Origin: Undaria pinnatifida
Taxonomy: Eukaryota > Sar > Phaeophyceae > Laminariales > Alariaceae
Direction: 5' to 3'
Length of the DNA: 64,000 bases
Assembly: GCA_012845835.1 (NCBI GenBank)
Contig: JABAKD010000028.1
Location: 4,523,090-4,587,089 of the forward strand
Positions 21,715 through 34,900 of the stretch are shown here, piece by piece. Position 1 is the first letter of the stretch. Every line of letters begins with the position of its first letter. Below the pieces are notes generated by a model. That model saw only the letters and a program-made list of their open reading frames with translations, was not told the DNA's origin and searched no databases. Both the position numbers and the translations under genes were made by a program.

Positions 21715-22240
21715 ACATGAAGTATACTCCCGATATTTTCAAGGTCCACATTTCAATAATCGAAAGTCGTTGTTGTTTTGTACATAATCAGCAGTGTACG
21801 GCCACACACATGGCGCCACCACTCATGAACCTCTTTTTCGTTTAATACCAGGTATGTTTTAGGGTATGGGTAGTGTATTATAGGTTATTTTCCGGGAATC
21901 TCAAAATTGTGTTAAAGTTTCTGACTACCAAGGTGGCGTCTTCTCCTTGCGTGGATTTCAGCATAATGCGGTGTACGAGCTCACAAGGCAGACGGCGAAC
22001 ATTATCGGGTGTATGTGTGAGCAATCAAGGTCGTGCGCGTGTAGCGGAACTGTCACTACCTCTTAGTCCCTTTGCCCCAGATTTTTTCCCGCCAGCCCAA
22101 GCCCTTTCCCCGGTATCCATACATACCTAACCCAATGCTGGAGCCTGTCCTGTGACCACGGACTTGATTATTCGAGTTAATGAAAGAACAACAGACTGCT
22201 ACAACAACAACAACAACAACAAAAACAACAAAACTGCTGC
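21715..22240 (+). repeat. Dispersed repeat U with (CAA)n tail, copy 1
   Basis: Starts at TATACTCCCGATATTTTCAA, runs through GTGTACGAGCTCACAAGGCA and GTCGTGCGCGTGTAGC, and ends GACCACGGACTTGATTATTC, then (CAACAA)n. The second copy is 52654-53710, and isolated 3' ends are at 57410-57475 and 58085-58155. Multiple 3'-end copies with a simple-sequence tail suggest a non-LTR retroelement (inference). Confidence 0.65.
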
Positions 22241-22539
22241 TCTTGAAGCTCCGAATTGAAAACAGCGTACCAGGTATATATCGTCGACTATTATTACAGA
22301 TTATTTAGTGCTGTATCATCGATTGCTCGCGCACACGACATGTTGTCAAAAAGATACCTATTACTACTATTTCGAAGTATATATAATAGATTGCTGCTGT
22401 GCCATCGATCAGTACGTCACGCGTTGACTCGTTCTCGGCAAAAAACCTGTCCAGGAATCCAAACTTCAAAATCGTCGCCCATTCTCAGATATGTATTTCT
22501 TGCCTCCCGTACGTATGTAGTACGCGTTCACGACCAGGT

Positions 22540-22625
22540 AAGGATGAGGGGCGTTGGATGCCGGCCTTCGAACAAGGTTATTCGACCGAGAAATCATACA
22601 GCACTGCCTACTGAGCTCCTCAATC
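22540..22625 (-). repeat. tRNA-like sequence
   Basis: The minus strand reads GAGGAGCTCAGTAGGCAGTGC (box A-like), followed about 40 nt later by TTGTTCGAAGGCCGG (box B-like). On the plus strand just beyond (22629-22646) AGTAGCTCAGTGGGTAGT is also box A-like, and the two form an ACTGAGCT/AGCTCAGT hairpin. Stems do not give a standard cloverleaf. Confidence 0.3.
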
Positions 22626-22639
22626 ACTTGACTCAGTAG

Positions 22640-23450
22640 CTCAGTGGGTAGTGCCAAATATATTAAACTATGAAAAAGTCCATGCACAATGTCGTGAGCG
22701 CGCACGCTTGGAAAAGACAAATATGAAGTTGATGAGAACCAAACTCACGGCACTTAACACTACGTACTGTCACGTGACTCACTAAAACTCACAGTGGGTT
22801 ATGAAGGAAAACAACCATATGTTTTCGAGTTTGTTGACAAATTCTCACCGACTTCGTGAGAGGGATTTCCGGAGCTATCCCCTCTCCACGTACTACAGTT
22901 AGTAGTACTCAGGAGAACACTAGCAACTTTCATAACCATCCAGAACGGCTCCAGCGCGCACGCTTCTGAACACCAAATATGATATGGTAGAGAATCGTAC
23001 TCACGACACATCCTTTGTTGGTTATATAGCACTATAACCCCCACTGAGCAGAAAGGCAACGGCACATACATAGCAGTAGTAGCTACGATAGGGCAAGTGC
23101 TTCGAGGAGCCATGACAAAACCGTCGTCGGGAAGAAATTTGGATGCCAAGTTGGAAATGTTGTCCCTTGATTTACTCGTCCAAGCTCTGCAAATGCCAAG
23201 ATCCAAGAATAGCTCGGGCGTATACCGCCCAAAATACAATAAAAAAGCACTGCTCGCTTATCTCGTTCAGCGTCTATCCGCGTTCACGTCGAGGTGCAGA
23301 ACGGATAAGGCAGGGCGAGGGGCGTTTGAGCCTCCTCTCGAAGACGACGCTCGAACGAACCGATTTGATGAAAAAAATACAGTCCGAGAATCCCATACTG
23401 GGGCCGACATGAAAATAAACTCCTGACCGAATGTAAAAAAAAAGAATAAT
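22640..23450. other. Unassigned stretch with a possible small frame at 23097-23426
   Basis: A plus-strand frame of 109 codons (MLRGAMTKPSSGRNL ... KYNKKALLAYLVQRL) has fairly normal composition and could be an exon, but no family is recognised and no partner exon is seen. Upstream, two similar segments contain GAGCGCGCACGCTTGGAAAA (22698) and CAGCGCGCACGCTTCTGAAC (22953), followed by CAAATATGA. Confidence 0.25.
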
Positions 23451-23520
23451 CATATACCAGGTATATATTTATTATAGTAGTATTTTCAATCTTGTTTATC
23501 TATTCAATTTTTCGTTTTGT

Positions 23521-23823
23521 TCGGAGAGCGTTCGCAAACGACGCCTACTTTTCGCGGGAGCTGTACAACGGACGACCAATGAGCGACTGATCCATCTTGT
23601 GATGTTCAGGACACTGACTGGTGGGGTGAACCCGCGACCAGGCCGACCAGAAAAGAAATGGGCCCAGAGTCTAGCAGACAACATCAAGGTATTCAAAGCC
23701 ACCGAGGTGTCCATGGATGATAGCTCCCCTTTGCTGTTCGGAGTAGAGACTGCTGTGCGAACTAGCACCGGCGGACCGCTTGATGAAGAGACGACACAGA
23801 GGGTACGTGGCGGAGAAGAGTAG
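23521..23823 (+). pseudogene. LINE (non-LTR retrotransposon) ORF2 3' end, 5'-truncated
   Basis: A frame of about 100 codons reads RKRRLLFAGAVQRTTNERL, then NPRPGRPEKKWAQSL, then SPLLFGVETAV. The phrase RKRxLLFAG.xxR...RL followed by a GRP-W-L stretch is the usual region after the reverse transcriptase domain in LINE-type proteins, and this wording is common in brown-algal LINEs as I remember them. No reverse transcriptase motif (YxDD) lies upstream: the sequence before 23520 is A/T-rich and unrelated. It is therefore a 5'-truncated insertion, as is normal for LINEs. The frame ends in TAG at 23821. Confidence 0.55.
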
Positions 23824-23829
23824 GCTACA

Positions 23830-24228
23830 CCTCACAACAGAGGACGCCAAGAGCAGCAACAAAAAAGGGAAACCGGGGGGGCGGAATGGGGGGCAGCCGT
23901 ACTGATACAGCTGCATGTAGAAGAACGCAGAATCGAAATGATAGATCGTGTGGCGAGGCACCAGTTCGATTAATGAGCGGAGCGTATGCTACTACTGCTG
24001 TTAGTACTAATATAGTATCGATACTATTTATAGTATACCCCCGAACCCCTTACAGGGTAGTTTCTGCTTCGTTATAAATAGTCTTCCTTGAGTTCAAGAG
24101 AGGAAGCGAAGGCGACAACAACAGTAAAGACATGTGTACTCCTTTCGTTCTTCATTGTACTTATTTTCTTCTCTTTTTCACTTATTTGTTTACTTTTTAT
24201 TTACTCGGAGTATTCACATATTATGAAA
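23830..24228. other. Unassigned stretch with AT-rich palindrome
   Basis: No gene. Contains ATAGTATCGATACTAT (24012-24027), a perfect 16-bp palindrome, and TACTCGGAGTA (24204-24214). Confidence 0.4.
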
Positions 24229-24310
24229 AAAAAAATACACTCCAGCTGTGAGAAAAATATTTTGTCGAAACTCATCTTTGCAAGCTGTGTGTGATACTCC
24301 AATCGCGCGT
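24228..24310 (+). repeat. Dispersed repeat W, truncated copy
   Basis: AAAAATACACTCCAGCTGTG, then a small internal change (GAGAAAAATATTTTGTCGAA) and CTCATCTTTGCAAGCTGTGT. Ends at GATACTCCAATCGCGCGTA. Only the first 80 bp of the V terminus is present. Confidence 0.7.
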
Positions 24311-24426
24311 ACAATTATATATTTTAGATTTATTTGAATATTTTTCTTAATTTATTTGTTTTTGTTTCCTTATCTCCCCCCCGCCGCCCGTATCTTCTTC
24401 CCCTTCTTCGTATTGTTTTGTCCGTG

Positions 24427-24500
24427 TAACAGTTATCTGTTCGTGCAACAATTAATTATCTGTTCGTGTTCAACAGTTATCTGTTCCTCTTCAGCACGTA
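24427..24500 (+). repeat. Triplicated 20-30 bp word CAACAGTTATCTGTTC
   Basis: Near-repeats AACAGTTATCTGTTCGTG, AATTAATTATCTGTTCGTG and CAACAGTTATCTGTTCCTC lie in a row. Each is partly palindromic (AACAG...CTGTT). Confidence 0.6.
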
Positions 24501-24559
24501 TGTATGCTGTTCTTCTTGACCAGCCTCGGCTTTCTGGTCGTCTTTGGCATCACATTTTT

Positions 24560-24765
24560 CACAACACCATTGTTCTGTTTCGTTTTGTTTTTTTCTTTTC
24601 TCTTCTCTTCTTTTCTGTTTCTTATTTTCATGGCCTGGCTTGTTTTGATGTGTTCTCGTCCCCGGTCGGCTGACATTTCATATGATTTACGTTGATCAAT
24701 CGCAACTGTGTGGTTTGCTTTGTCTCACACAGTAGTCTGTGGCAACATAACTTGTATCTCTCTAG
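24560..24765 (-). repeat. Old relative of short retroelement X
   Basis: TGTGTTCTCGTCCCCGGTCG, GCTGACATTTCATATG and CAGTAGTCTGTGGCAACATA align with 1310-1450 and 2113-2250. Confidence 0.4.
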
Positions 24766-26783
24766 TGCTCCGATGGTCTAGTGTGGTTACCCTCGGCCGA
24801 CGCTGCCCTTCCTCATGTTACTCCCCGTAATCCCAATGTGGCTCCTGTTTTCCTCCCATTCGCTCGTCCTTCTCTTCCTTTTTCACGTCTGGTGGAGCTT
24901 CTTCGCGGGAATTGCGCTGAACTCCAGCCGTATATATGACATCCTGTTGGAAACATTCCGTAACCTTCGCCCTCATATCCCGGTCGGGCGGAGGTTAAGG
25001 TGACGGCAACGGCGGCCGCGACGGCGGCCGGGGAGTAACGTGCCATTTGTTTTCTTCCCTATCACTTCCCTTCCATTCCTCTCCCCGTTTCCGTTTCCCC
25101 TATCCCTCCTCCGGCCTCCTCTTTCTTCTCCCCGTTCCTTGCTCCTTTTTTTCTATCACCTTCCATGCGATCGCTTTGGCTTTGGCAGCTTCTGCTCTAC
25201 GGTGTGTTCGCCACCAAGGTCACACCTACATACCAGCTCATGTTAATGCGTGGGCTTACGGGGCGGGGGCACTGCTGGTGCTGCTGCTGGAACTGTACAA
25301 GATTCACGTCCCCGTTCCCATTCTTCCACATAGATTCCTTCCGCCTGCTCGCAAACTCCAAAACCTTCGATGAGAACAACCCAATTGCCCCACTCCGCTT
25401 CGTATCGTTTCTACTCCATGCTAAAGAGCCAGACGGTTCAAGACACCTGTCTACTTGCCGATCGTCAAGCGCCCATCGCTGCTTCGCTCAGAGGTACGCT
25501 GTTCATCATAATTCTGCCCTCGGTTCTCAGCGCTCTAACCGGCACAACCTGCTGACGCCTCCGTTTCGACATCTCCAATCACTTTCCTCCAAACATCACC
25601 ACATACACTACCAGGTGATACGGCGATTTTGGACGTACTTTCAAGTCCCGATCTCCCACTTTTCTCATTAGAAAAAGTAATTTCTTCCCACAAGCAAAGG
25701 TGGTCATGTTCACGTTTTCTTCAGCTTCCACATCAATTTACTGGCCCACTAGCGTGCTCCTTAGTACGTGAGGCGTTGGTAAATAAGATACCGCAAGACG
25801 GGGTTAGGGTATCGACACTCAGGACTCATCCTCATGAACCAAACATGTCATATTCGCTAGGCTGCGCAAACGCGGTGCAATAACCGAGAGGTACCTCGGG
25901 GACGAATACATGATCGCACGTATATCCCCACGTCCGAATACCCCCATACACGATACCAGGAACCTCATCAATCGTGGAAACACATCTAATAATCTAGTCT
26001 GTATGTCGAGTCTTCATGATGAAACGAGAATACGATCGACAGACCAAAATCCAGTTTTCAGGAGATAACCTATGCGCGAGGAACACCAACATCAACTACC
26101 CAATTACTGATCCTGTGATAGTAGACGTGGAACACTTGGCCGTCAGCCGCGGAAATGCTAGGCTGGCAAGTGTCGAATGTTCTTCCAGCGCACATGATGA
26201 ATAATTCTTAGTATCGCCGTGGCCAAAACCTAGAACTTGGGTCTATGAAAATCAAGCAACCCGAGTAAACACAACACGCAAATACTATCGCACCCATCAA
26301 TTCACCCACTCTCTCAGCCATGATAATCTATCGCGCAGTGGCGCGATACTTGTCGTTCACGGTTAGGCAAACAGAGTATACCACGCTCTTCAACATGCGA
26401 TACTTGGTGTTGGTTGTCGACGCAAAGTTGTTGCATTGTGAATAAGGCCTGCGGTGCAACACTGAAACCTCGTCAATCGCGGTTTTCACCTTCCACATAC
26501 ACCAGGTAGGTCTAACTTCGGCGGGTCGATCAGCATTATCGGGAGGACATTCTCGATACGGCTGGGGTGTGTCGACAACCGTAGGTGCTCGACGTTGCTG
26601 GCCGTTCAGGTAACTTTTTCTGTTTACGCTTGACCTAACTCAAGCTACGCAGCGCATGATAGGTAGATATCATGCCTAACAAACAATCTCGTTCAAACGC
26701 TGCGGATGAATACCGACACCACATGAATCTGGAGATAACCTGATTCATATAAAACCCTAGCCAAAATCAATACATCACGAGCC
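24766..26783. other. Unassigned 2-kb stretch downstream of gene B
   Basis: No supported gene. A tRNA-like 5' half (TCCGATGGTCTAGTGTGGTT) lies at 24773-24792 without a matching T-arm. 25050-25150 is C/T-rich. Plus-strand frames near 25040-25670 overlap in three frames and show no family signal. 25680-26700 has ordinary composition but only short frames. The 3' UTR of gene B (minus) should occupy the right end; no polyadenylation signal was fixed. Confidence 0.3.
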
Positions 26784-29700
26784 CTAGCCACGCCAGACCA
26801 CGCCTGGGCCGGATAACGACATGGCGGGGCTGGCAGAAGGGGGTGCAGACGAAATCGGAGCGTTTCTACCACGTGCGGATTGGGCGCTGTTTCTTGCTGC
26901 TTCGTCGCCCACTTGATGACGGTCATGGTGAAGGCTTTCATCCTTCTGAGTGTCATCGACCGACTTCTGCACGGTAATCCAGGAGCTCGTGATAACAGCG
27001 AGAGCGAGAAATACGTTGGTGGCGACTAAAATACCTCCCAACACGGCGCGGTCGCTCTCGTCTCCAACGTCCACTTTGATCAGCAACGCCAAGAAATTAT
27101 TGAAGAAGATGATAACGCAGCCCTGTAGATGGTTTAAAAACGGGTGCACGTGTTGGGTGCGGTAGTAGACGATAAAATATCACGTTGTTCATAGTCATCG
27201 GTGGCGACGTCGACAGGCTGGAGGTGGGGATTCTGCAGTAGTGATTCCACGTCTCCATTACGCATCCTATAGTGTAAATTCTCCCGGCTCGATCCCCTCC
27301 CATGCTGCCAAGATGCGGCGTACGCATAACGTGCAATACAAAGACAACACATATTGGAAGGTTGGGATTGACAATGCCGATAGTGTATCTACGCATGAGA
27401 TTCAATTATATGTACCAACACGCTTGCACCAACCGATGAATGCCATAAATCACACGACTCACCAGGCGGTACAACCACGAATTCGTTGGGTCCGTATGGG
27501 GCCGCATGAGTTCGAAACCCAGAAGGCTTAAGAATGCAAATATGCATGCCGTCGCTGCTTGTGAGGCGGTGCGAGGGGCGATGAAGACAAACACCCCCGT
27601 CAAAACCATCCTCCGGCCGCACTCGATCACCTCGTAGTAGTACAACTCGGGAGCTGCGTAGGATTCGACAGCAATCAGAGACGATAACGAATTGACGGTC
27701 TTTGACGCGCGTCCTGTCACATGACTGAAGGCCAGCACACCACAAGGTCGCAGACAACTGATCATGCTCAATTAGACTACTAGGTACCCGACACCTGGTA
27801 TATGATTGTATGATTGCACTCCGTGCGACATTTTGATTTCGGCCAGAATTAGCTCAAATCTTGCACATTGGACTTCATCTTGGCACCATGAATGTCCTCA
27901 AAGGTTCGCAAACGGCTCCAAGACTGTCGAGTGACCTAAGGCCCCACGCTGTCTAGTCTATATATGTTGTAGCTCAACACGGGATGTTTCAAACTTGTAC
28001 GGCTCGTATTTTCTACAGAAAATTTCGCCCGTGTAAATAATTGGTCTAAAATACCAGGTTTAAATTTCAACAAAAGCCGGAAAGCTGTGCAAACCAAGTC
28101 CTGCCAGCACAAATACAGCATTCAGCGACGTGGTCGCGTCCCTAAATCGACATAAAATGAACCGCCGTTTGGGTGAGAGCACTAAGATTCACGCTTTTAT
28201 CCTGCATTATTTCCTGGGCAAAGTACAGAGTGGTAGTTGTGTGTACGTGTCGCGGGATTGCGGTTCTTTCTAAAGGAAGGCGATGTGATTCCCGTCTCTC
28301 AAATGAGTCCCGATTTATTTCGTTTTGTGAGGGGTGGGTTGGACGTACTCCAAGGTATGATTGTAGAAAATTTCGCGCGAACAATCAAAAATCTGATCTG
28401 CCTGTGTTCAATATTAAGCAGAATCTAGCGAAAAGACTGGATCCTACACTCTAAAAACAAGTAATATGAAGGTATATGAAATATAAAAGGAAATAACGTA
28501 TCTTGCTCATTTTTGACAACAAAAGTCAAAATATCCACGCCGCTTTTAGAGGTAGACCCCTTTGCAAAAGCGTTTTTCATGCCCATCCCGAGGTCTAACT
28601 TCCGAGTTTTAATATTCTTTTCTTTTTTTTCGCCGATATCATTTGGGTTATGTATCAGCTCATGGGTGTTGTTGTGACTGGATGTCCCGCCTCTGAACCT
28701 TGTACGCACCCACCGACGGCTGGGATGCCCAGATGTGCTAGGCCACCTTCGCCAGTCGCTCGGCTGTATGTACCAGCCTTTAGCATCTACATACAGTAGC
28801 ATAGAACAAGTTGTTAGTGCTGGTGCTGCTAAAAAGGAGCTCCCAAAATACAGTAATAATAACTAGCTAGTTTGACCACGGTACCGTTTTTTGGGATCGA
28901 GACACGATCTCGCGGGGTGGAGCCACAACGCCTGTTGCGAGCTAGGGGACCCCCAAGTCAGGGAATAAATTTTTTGCTTGCGGGATCCATGTACGCTTTT
29001 GCGGGATCTCACGTTGGCTTGTGAAATATCTCTGTACAACACTGGTTCGCAACAGAGTTTATGGCCTGTATCATCCCAGCGCCAAATTTCGTCCTTCGCT
29101 TGTGCCAGGTTTGGTGCAGAGAAGATTTCGGTGGGATCATGCTGGGAAAAAAAACGTATTTGTGTACGTAACGAGTACATTTCTAGACTAATCAAAAAAA
29201 TATAATTCAGAAGATATTGATAGGAAAAGAATGTTCGCACTGGAGTAGTGCAAGAGTTCGTAGTGATCATCGGCCACCTCCTCGGCACTCAATTGCACAA
29301 TTTTAGCCCGGCTCAATAAGGGGTCAACTGTGCTTGATTGAGATGTTTCAGTTCATTCCCTTCTCTTTTTTTATAGTGACTGCTGTGAGACACGCTGTGT
29401 CGGCACACACTCTTATGAACGGGGCGGTTTTACTACTGCTGTATTTAGCACCCCCCCCTCCCTTCCCGGCCGTATGAGCCTCACCGGAGGTGCGGTGGAG
29501 ACAAAAACCTGTTCGTATTGGCAAATAAGAAAAGCGGTCTAGATGTGATGTTCAGCAATGGTTGTTGCTGATTGCTCTTTTTCTGTGAATATTTGAAACC
29601 ACAACAACAGCGGGATGAGTGCTGATGCAGCGCACCAGGTGCCGATGGTACGAATTTAAGTTTTGTCCAGAAAAATAGCGTCGGGGCCCAAAGCCGTAAC

Positions 29701-31902
29701 AAGGCCATCGAGAGGCTGACAAATTATATACATACCAGGTACATATCGTGTTGCGGATACATAGTGTACCAATACAGGAGTAGCATCATCTCACAAGAAC
29801 TTTTACTTTGTCACAGTACCCTTTTGTCCAACCGCTTCATCCGTGCACTTATACTTTCTCCCTGTTTTAGCCATAGGCAGTGAGAAAACGGTGTAGTTGC
29901 TGCTGTCGGTGTTGTTGTTGCCTCTGCTCTGCAGAATATTGAACAAGTTCTGCTGCTGGCGAGTGAACTCGTATTTCTTGATTCAGCCTCCCTATGATCA
30001 CTTCAATGGGAAGCCTTGTATATTGTACCCACAGGTATAGACACGCATATCAATTGCGGTTCAACGCCTTTCTTCTGGGGCTTAGGTCTATACCTGGTTC
30101 GTATAACGTTTCCCTCCTATCTCTACATGTCTACAGGCTGGTTCGCGTTAGAAGCTCGAAATTTTTCTCCCCTACGAATGCCGCTCGCAATATCTAGCCC
30201 AAGGTTACTTGGTACCTGGTATCATACTGACCTCCAAGACCAGTGGAAGAGGGTAACATGACCAGTTTTTATTTAACTGCCTCGGGCTGTTTGTCGGAAC
30301 AAAAATCGTATCGACCAATTACCGGCATTCAAAAATTTTCAATGATATTCAGGCGTTTTCCAAGCGGGAGGTAAAAAACTAATTGCGCCGCAGTTTGCAC
30401 GAACCGATTGGAGGCACTTCAAGGCATGTTAGTGGAAGGTTTCGCGCGAAAAGTAGAAGATCTGACCTGCCTACATTCATCAATGCACAGAATTTAGCGA
30501 AACGCTGAATGCTAGACTAAAACCATGTCAATTGAAGGAATTAAGGCATCTTACTCATTTTGGCGCACGAAAGTCCAAATGACCACGCTGTTTTTGAGAG
30601 ATAGACGCTGATTTTTTCACACGTATTCTACATGCCCATCCCGAGGCCTGACCTTCGGTTTTTCTTTTTTCTTTTCTTTCTTTTCGCTGATTTGTTTCGG
30701 TCTAAGGTAATCCACATTTCCCAAACGATCTTAACTGACGAGAACTCAGCCCTCTCTGTCCTTGACAAGTGACGCCTTGCAAGGGCACAAAAAAGACGTG
30801 CGCAAAACTCCACGGTTTGAATCGAAAAAACGGCGTGAACATTCGCCGGGGAATAGATTTCGGGCTTTCAACTTCAACCAGCCTGTATTGCCAACAACGT
30901 TGTTAGTCCCTGAGATCCTGGGAATATAGTCACGCCGCCGTTGAGGCGGAGGCGACGGCCCTAGTCCCTAGCATGCATATCAATATATCATGTATATATG
31001 TTGTACACGATTTCCCGTCGGGATCGTTTGATAATGATAACAAAGGCGCGGCGCAAAAAATTACTAGAGCCACGAAAGAACCTGACAAATTGCCAGTGTA
31101 TCCACGTGTTTTGTATTCGTTTTGTTTTAAACTTTTTGAATTATAGCGCTGGGGACCTGTGTTGTTCTAGAAGTTGTATGGCGTCTGCAGGGTATTATTT
31201 TGACTTCTTTTTCACGCGAACAATAAACGCAAACGCATAAAACAAACGTCCGGAGTGGCCAATCAACTAACTGCCGCATCCAACTGTTTTGAGGTACGGA
31301 ATGGATTCGCAACACTCACCGAAATCCTTCCACAGGAATATGGACGGGACTAGTTGCGGATGTTCGCGCCTTGCCTCCACCTTTTCTTCCAACTCTCGCA
31401 ATTCCTCAGAGGACAAGTTGGCCTTGGTTTGAGATTTTGATGCGGTACATACTTTCGTCGAGGGGTTCCCGTCGTTTCTCGACGAGTTTACCGCCCTGAC
31501 TGGCCCGATGATTTCGGTGGGCTCGATGTAGATGCGTGGATTGAGCAATTCCCGTTTCTTCCACAAAATGGCGGCGTAAAGGACGGGGATGCCGATCGGG
31601 TATATCTGGGGACGGGCAAAACACGTTTGTCGAGGGAAATCAGGCACCTTTCCTTAAACCGGCCTCACTCGCATGACGAATGTATTGCATGGAAACAATA
31701 TCATTGTTACACACCCACGGCTACTCTGTCGTCTTGCTGGCCCGCTCACCACGATCATGAGCATGGCGTAGACTCGGAAGAACGTGTGCAACCTCGAGTT
31801 GCATGACAGACTGTAGTCAACTCTGAGATAGCTCTCCCCCTCCACAACGTTGTCGTTGCACGCGAAAGTTTTGAACACCGAGGTAGACACCGACGTAAAC
31901 AC
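26784..31902 (-). CDS. Gene B exons 7-10: conserved polytopic C-terminus
   Basis: Exons 31902-31750, 31605-31320, 27653-27463 and 27122-26784 encode residues 1274-1595. Conserved-looking blocks include YLRVDYSLSCNS, the junction IV|IYPIGIPVLYA, YYYEVIECGRR, ACIFAFLSLLGFELMRPH, and the junction WLYRL|GCVIIFFNNFLALLIKVD. These form about five hydrophobic helices. Exon 8 adds a charged, coiled-coil-like loop (SSEELRELEEKVEARREH). The tail after residue 1520 is hydrophilic. Intron 8 (31319-27654, 3.7 kb) contains a direct pair of roughly 300-bp repeats. The arrangement recalls the multi-span domain found at the end of many stramenopile POMP proteins. Ion-channel function is speculative. Confidence 0.8.
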
Positions 31903-34900
31903 CTGCAGTTATCGAGATAAGACGAGATCGGTCTTCAGAGGCTTAAAGTACAGGCGTCTCCGCAGTGCACAACAGGAACCGCGAAGAAGTGAATGGCGAG
32001 GGTGGGGCAGTCGTTGGAAACGGTGCTGCACCAGGCAACCGTTAATGAAAGTCGATCTGTTCATCAACATCGGGTCCAACGTGTGTGGCGTGTAGACACG
32101 CTGTGGTTCGCACTTACTCCTTTTGTGTAGCTGCAACATAGTCTGACCGGTAGAAAAGGGACGACCGAAGCTGGCTGGTGGAATGATATTATCGTGCTCG
32201 AATTGCTCTCAGCATTTGCCAAACCCACGTGCTGATACGAGCTGCACAGACAAGCCACACCCACGCTGTTTCCCACATATGCTACTAATAGTACGGTATC
32301 TAGATGTGTACATTTTTTTTCTCATTGATCTTCTTCATTTGAGGATATTCTGTTTCAAATTCCTCACCCAACACGTCATTCATTTTAAGCAAACCGAAAG
32401 CGCAATCCGATTGAAGGAATCCGTGTTCCAAGCATACAAAACTGAGGTTGCGCTAAACAAGAATGTCATTCCGACATTTTATTTTTATTAGGTTGTTAGT
32501 AGGTTATTAAAATTTTATTAAAAGGTTACAAAGGTTTTAATAACAGGTTATTAATAGGTTAACGAGCCGCGTCATCAAGAAATGAATGGCCCAAAAGTGA
32601 CACCTCTATCATCGTAGCACGCATCATTCACCAACATCTCAATAGTGCCTCTTAAATCTACAGATTGTCATGAAACCTCACCAAGAACGTTAGCAGCAAC
32701 CCCGCCGCCATATGCCTCGACCACGCAGCCCTCCTTGCGACGCCCCGGGATTCCTCGATCCCCGCACGGTATTTCGCGATTTGGTACGTCAATACTAACA
32801 AAGCGATCAACAGCAGAGGGGCCAGCGTTGAAACTAGCAGACCAACGTAGAAGTTGACTGATGGTAGAATACAGGAGACCGAGAACATGTTCCCTATGTC
32901 GAGATTAACAACGCTGATCCACGACAAGAATTTCGAGTAGGACTCCGGGAACTCAATCCCGGTGATACTCGAGGATAGAGTAAGAATCTGCCACACTACC
33001 ACGATGATCTTGAGCTTGTCCAGTGGCAATCTCGACACCCATCGCTTAACCTTGTCGCCGAACCCACAATGCGTTGGTTGCCCGCCATTGGTGACTTCGG
33101 CCCCTACTCCCGTGCCTGGGAGTACCTCGCCATCACCACTGCCAGTGGCATTCAAACAACTATCCTTTGGGTGGGAAGACACCTCCGGGTTTGTAAGAGA
33201 TCGTCTGTCTGTTACACCGCCCCCCCCTTTACCGGTGCCAACTACAGCTTGAAGAAGCTCGGCATATCTCTGATCAAAATCATCTGGCTCCAAAGATTCG
33301 ACTGTGTTCTCTCTACTGCAATTCTCACCACCCTCACCACGGCAACGGCTAGACGAGTTGTCCAATACGCAATCACATTCCGAAGATATGATTGGTTTGA
33401 ACGAGGTTGGGCCCGTGGTTGTTCCGAATTTGTTCTCCTTTTGCATGGTAGAAGACACGCGGCACCATACTGGTGGGTATCTGCAAACAAACTGACGGGC
33501 AACGCTGATGGCGGCAAGACCTCCAATAAGGTACACCACTGCGGTTAGCAGCAGCAGAAGAATCACTAATGAAAAGAACGTTCCCATCGCAATGTGCACG
33601 TGCATCGTGGTGTCGTCACAGTAGTGGCACGTGTTGCCGACACCTCTTCCATACCCTTCCATGCACACGGCGCAATCTGACAGGAGAGCGGTAACAATTG
33701 TGCACGAAGATAAATTAGCAAAGTCGGTATGTAATGGTATCATTAGCTACCATTATCGAAGGGTCCAAGCAGAAAAATGAGATATAGCGCGTCTGCTCAG
33801 TTGAGAGGTATAGCCCAACAACAGTAAGCCGGGTTGGTGTCGAATAGGTACGTGGGTTCTCAGTAGCACAAACACAGCAATTGTCATACATCATCTCCCG
33901 TCAGCACCAACGCAGATAGCTACTAGCAACAGCAAATGCACAGAACTGGTATGACCGGCCAAATAAATGCTAGCCGATCGATTGGCACGGATTGGCTGTC
34001 CATAGACTCACATGGACCCCTGTATCCTACTTCACAGTAGTCGTCCGGGCTCGAAACCTTCGTCGCGCCCTTGCACGCTTCCGTTTGTAAGCATTCAAAC
34101 ACGATCGGAGAGGTCAGGTTCGGCCGCCAGTAACCCTGCCGAATAGGAAGCGAAGCCAACGTCGCTCCCGGGCGCTCGCAATCTAACACCATGCCATCAC
34201 CAACCGTATCGCACGCTTCGCATGACACACCATTGGCGTGGTCATTTTCCGGCTTGGCGTATTCACCAGCTTGGCAAAGATAGAACGTCGAATTCACTTC
34301 CAGCTTGACAGCGCTGGCCGAGTCCGAGCTGGCGCTGCCTATGGATGTCAGCGAGAAAATGCTTGTCAAGTTGCCACCCACGTCCTGCTTGGAGGGAGCA
34401 CCGATAACCTCAACGGTGATGGACGTCTCAGGAGGCAACACTCCCTTCGACGGGACTACGACCAAGTCCAGGTGAACCGCTTCGAAGTCCAGGTCCCAGA
34501 TGATGTTTGTCGTTCCGTTCCCCGCTGAGACCAAGAGTTCAAAGCAAACCAGTTCGGGACTGTAAGTCACTTCAGCTGGGGGCGTGCTGAGACTGAGGGA
34601 TAGCTCACCGCCATCATTTAGGCACTCGCCGTCCTCGAGACACTCGCAAAGCACTCCGATTATGGCATCCACACACAACCCGGGCCCGCACGCGTTCGGG
34701 TCGCTGCAGTCTATAACCTTGCTCACAAGCGCCAGGGAGCTGTTCTGCGTGCCAGTGCCGGCGTTTTCGAACGTTTTACTGCTCACGACGGCGTTGCGGA
34801 TCTCGGCGACCGAGTTGGGCGCGACGATCGGCACGATTGGAGAGCTTTCGCTAAAGCCACAACTGTTGAGGACAAGCGAACCGTTAGCCGAATTCATGTG

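Noticed and set aside
24773..24812. Functional tRNA gene
   Set aside because: A D-arm-like start is present, but no T-arm or acceptor pairing follows.
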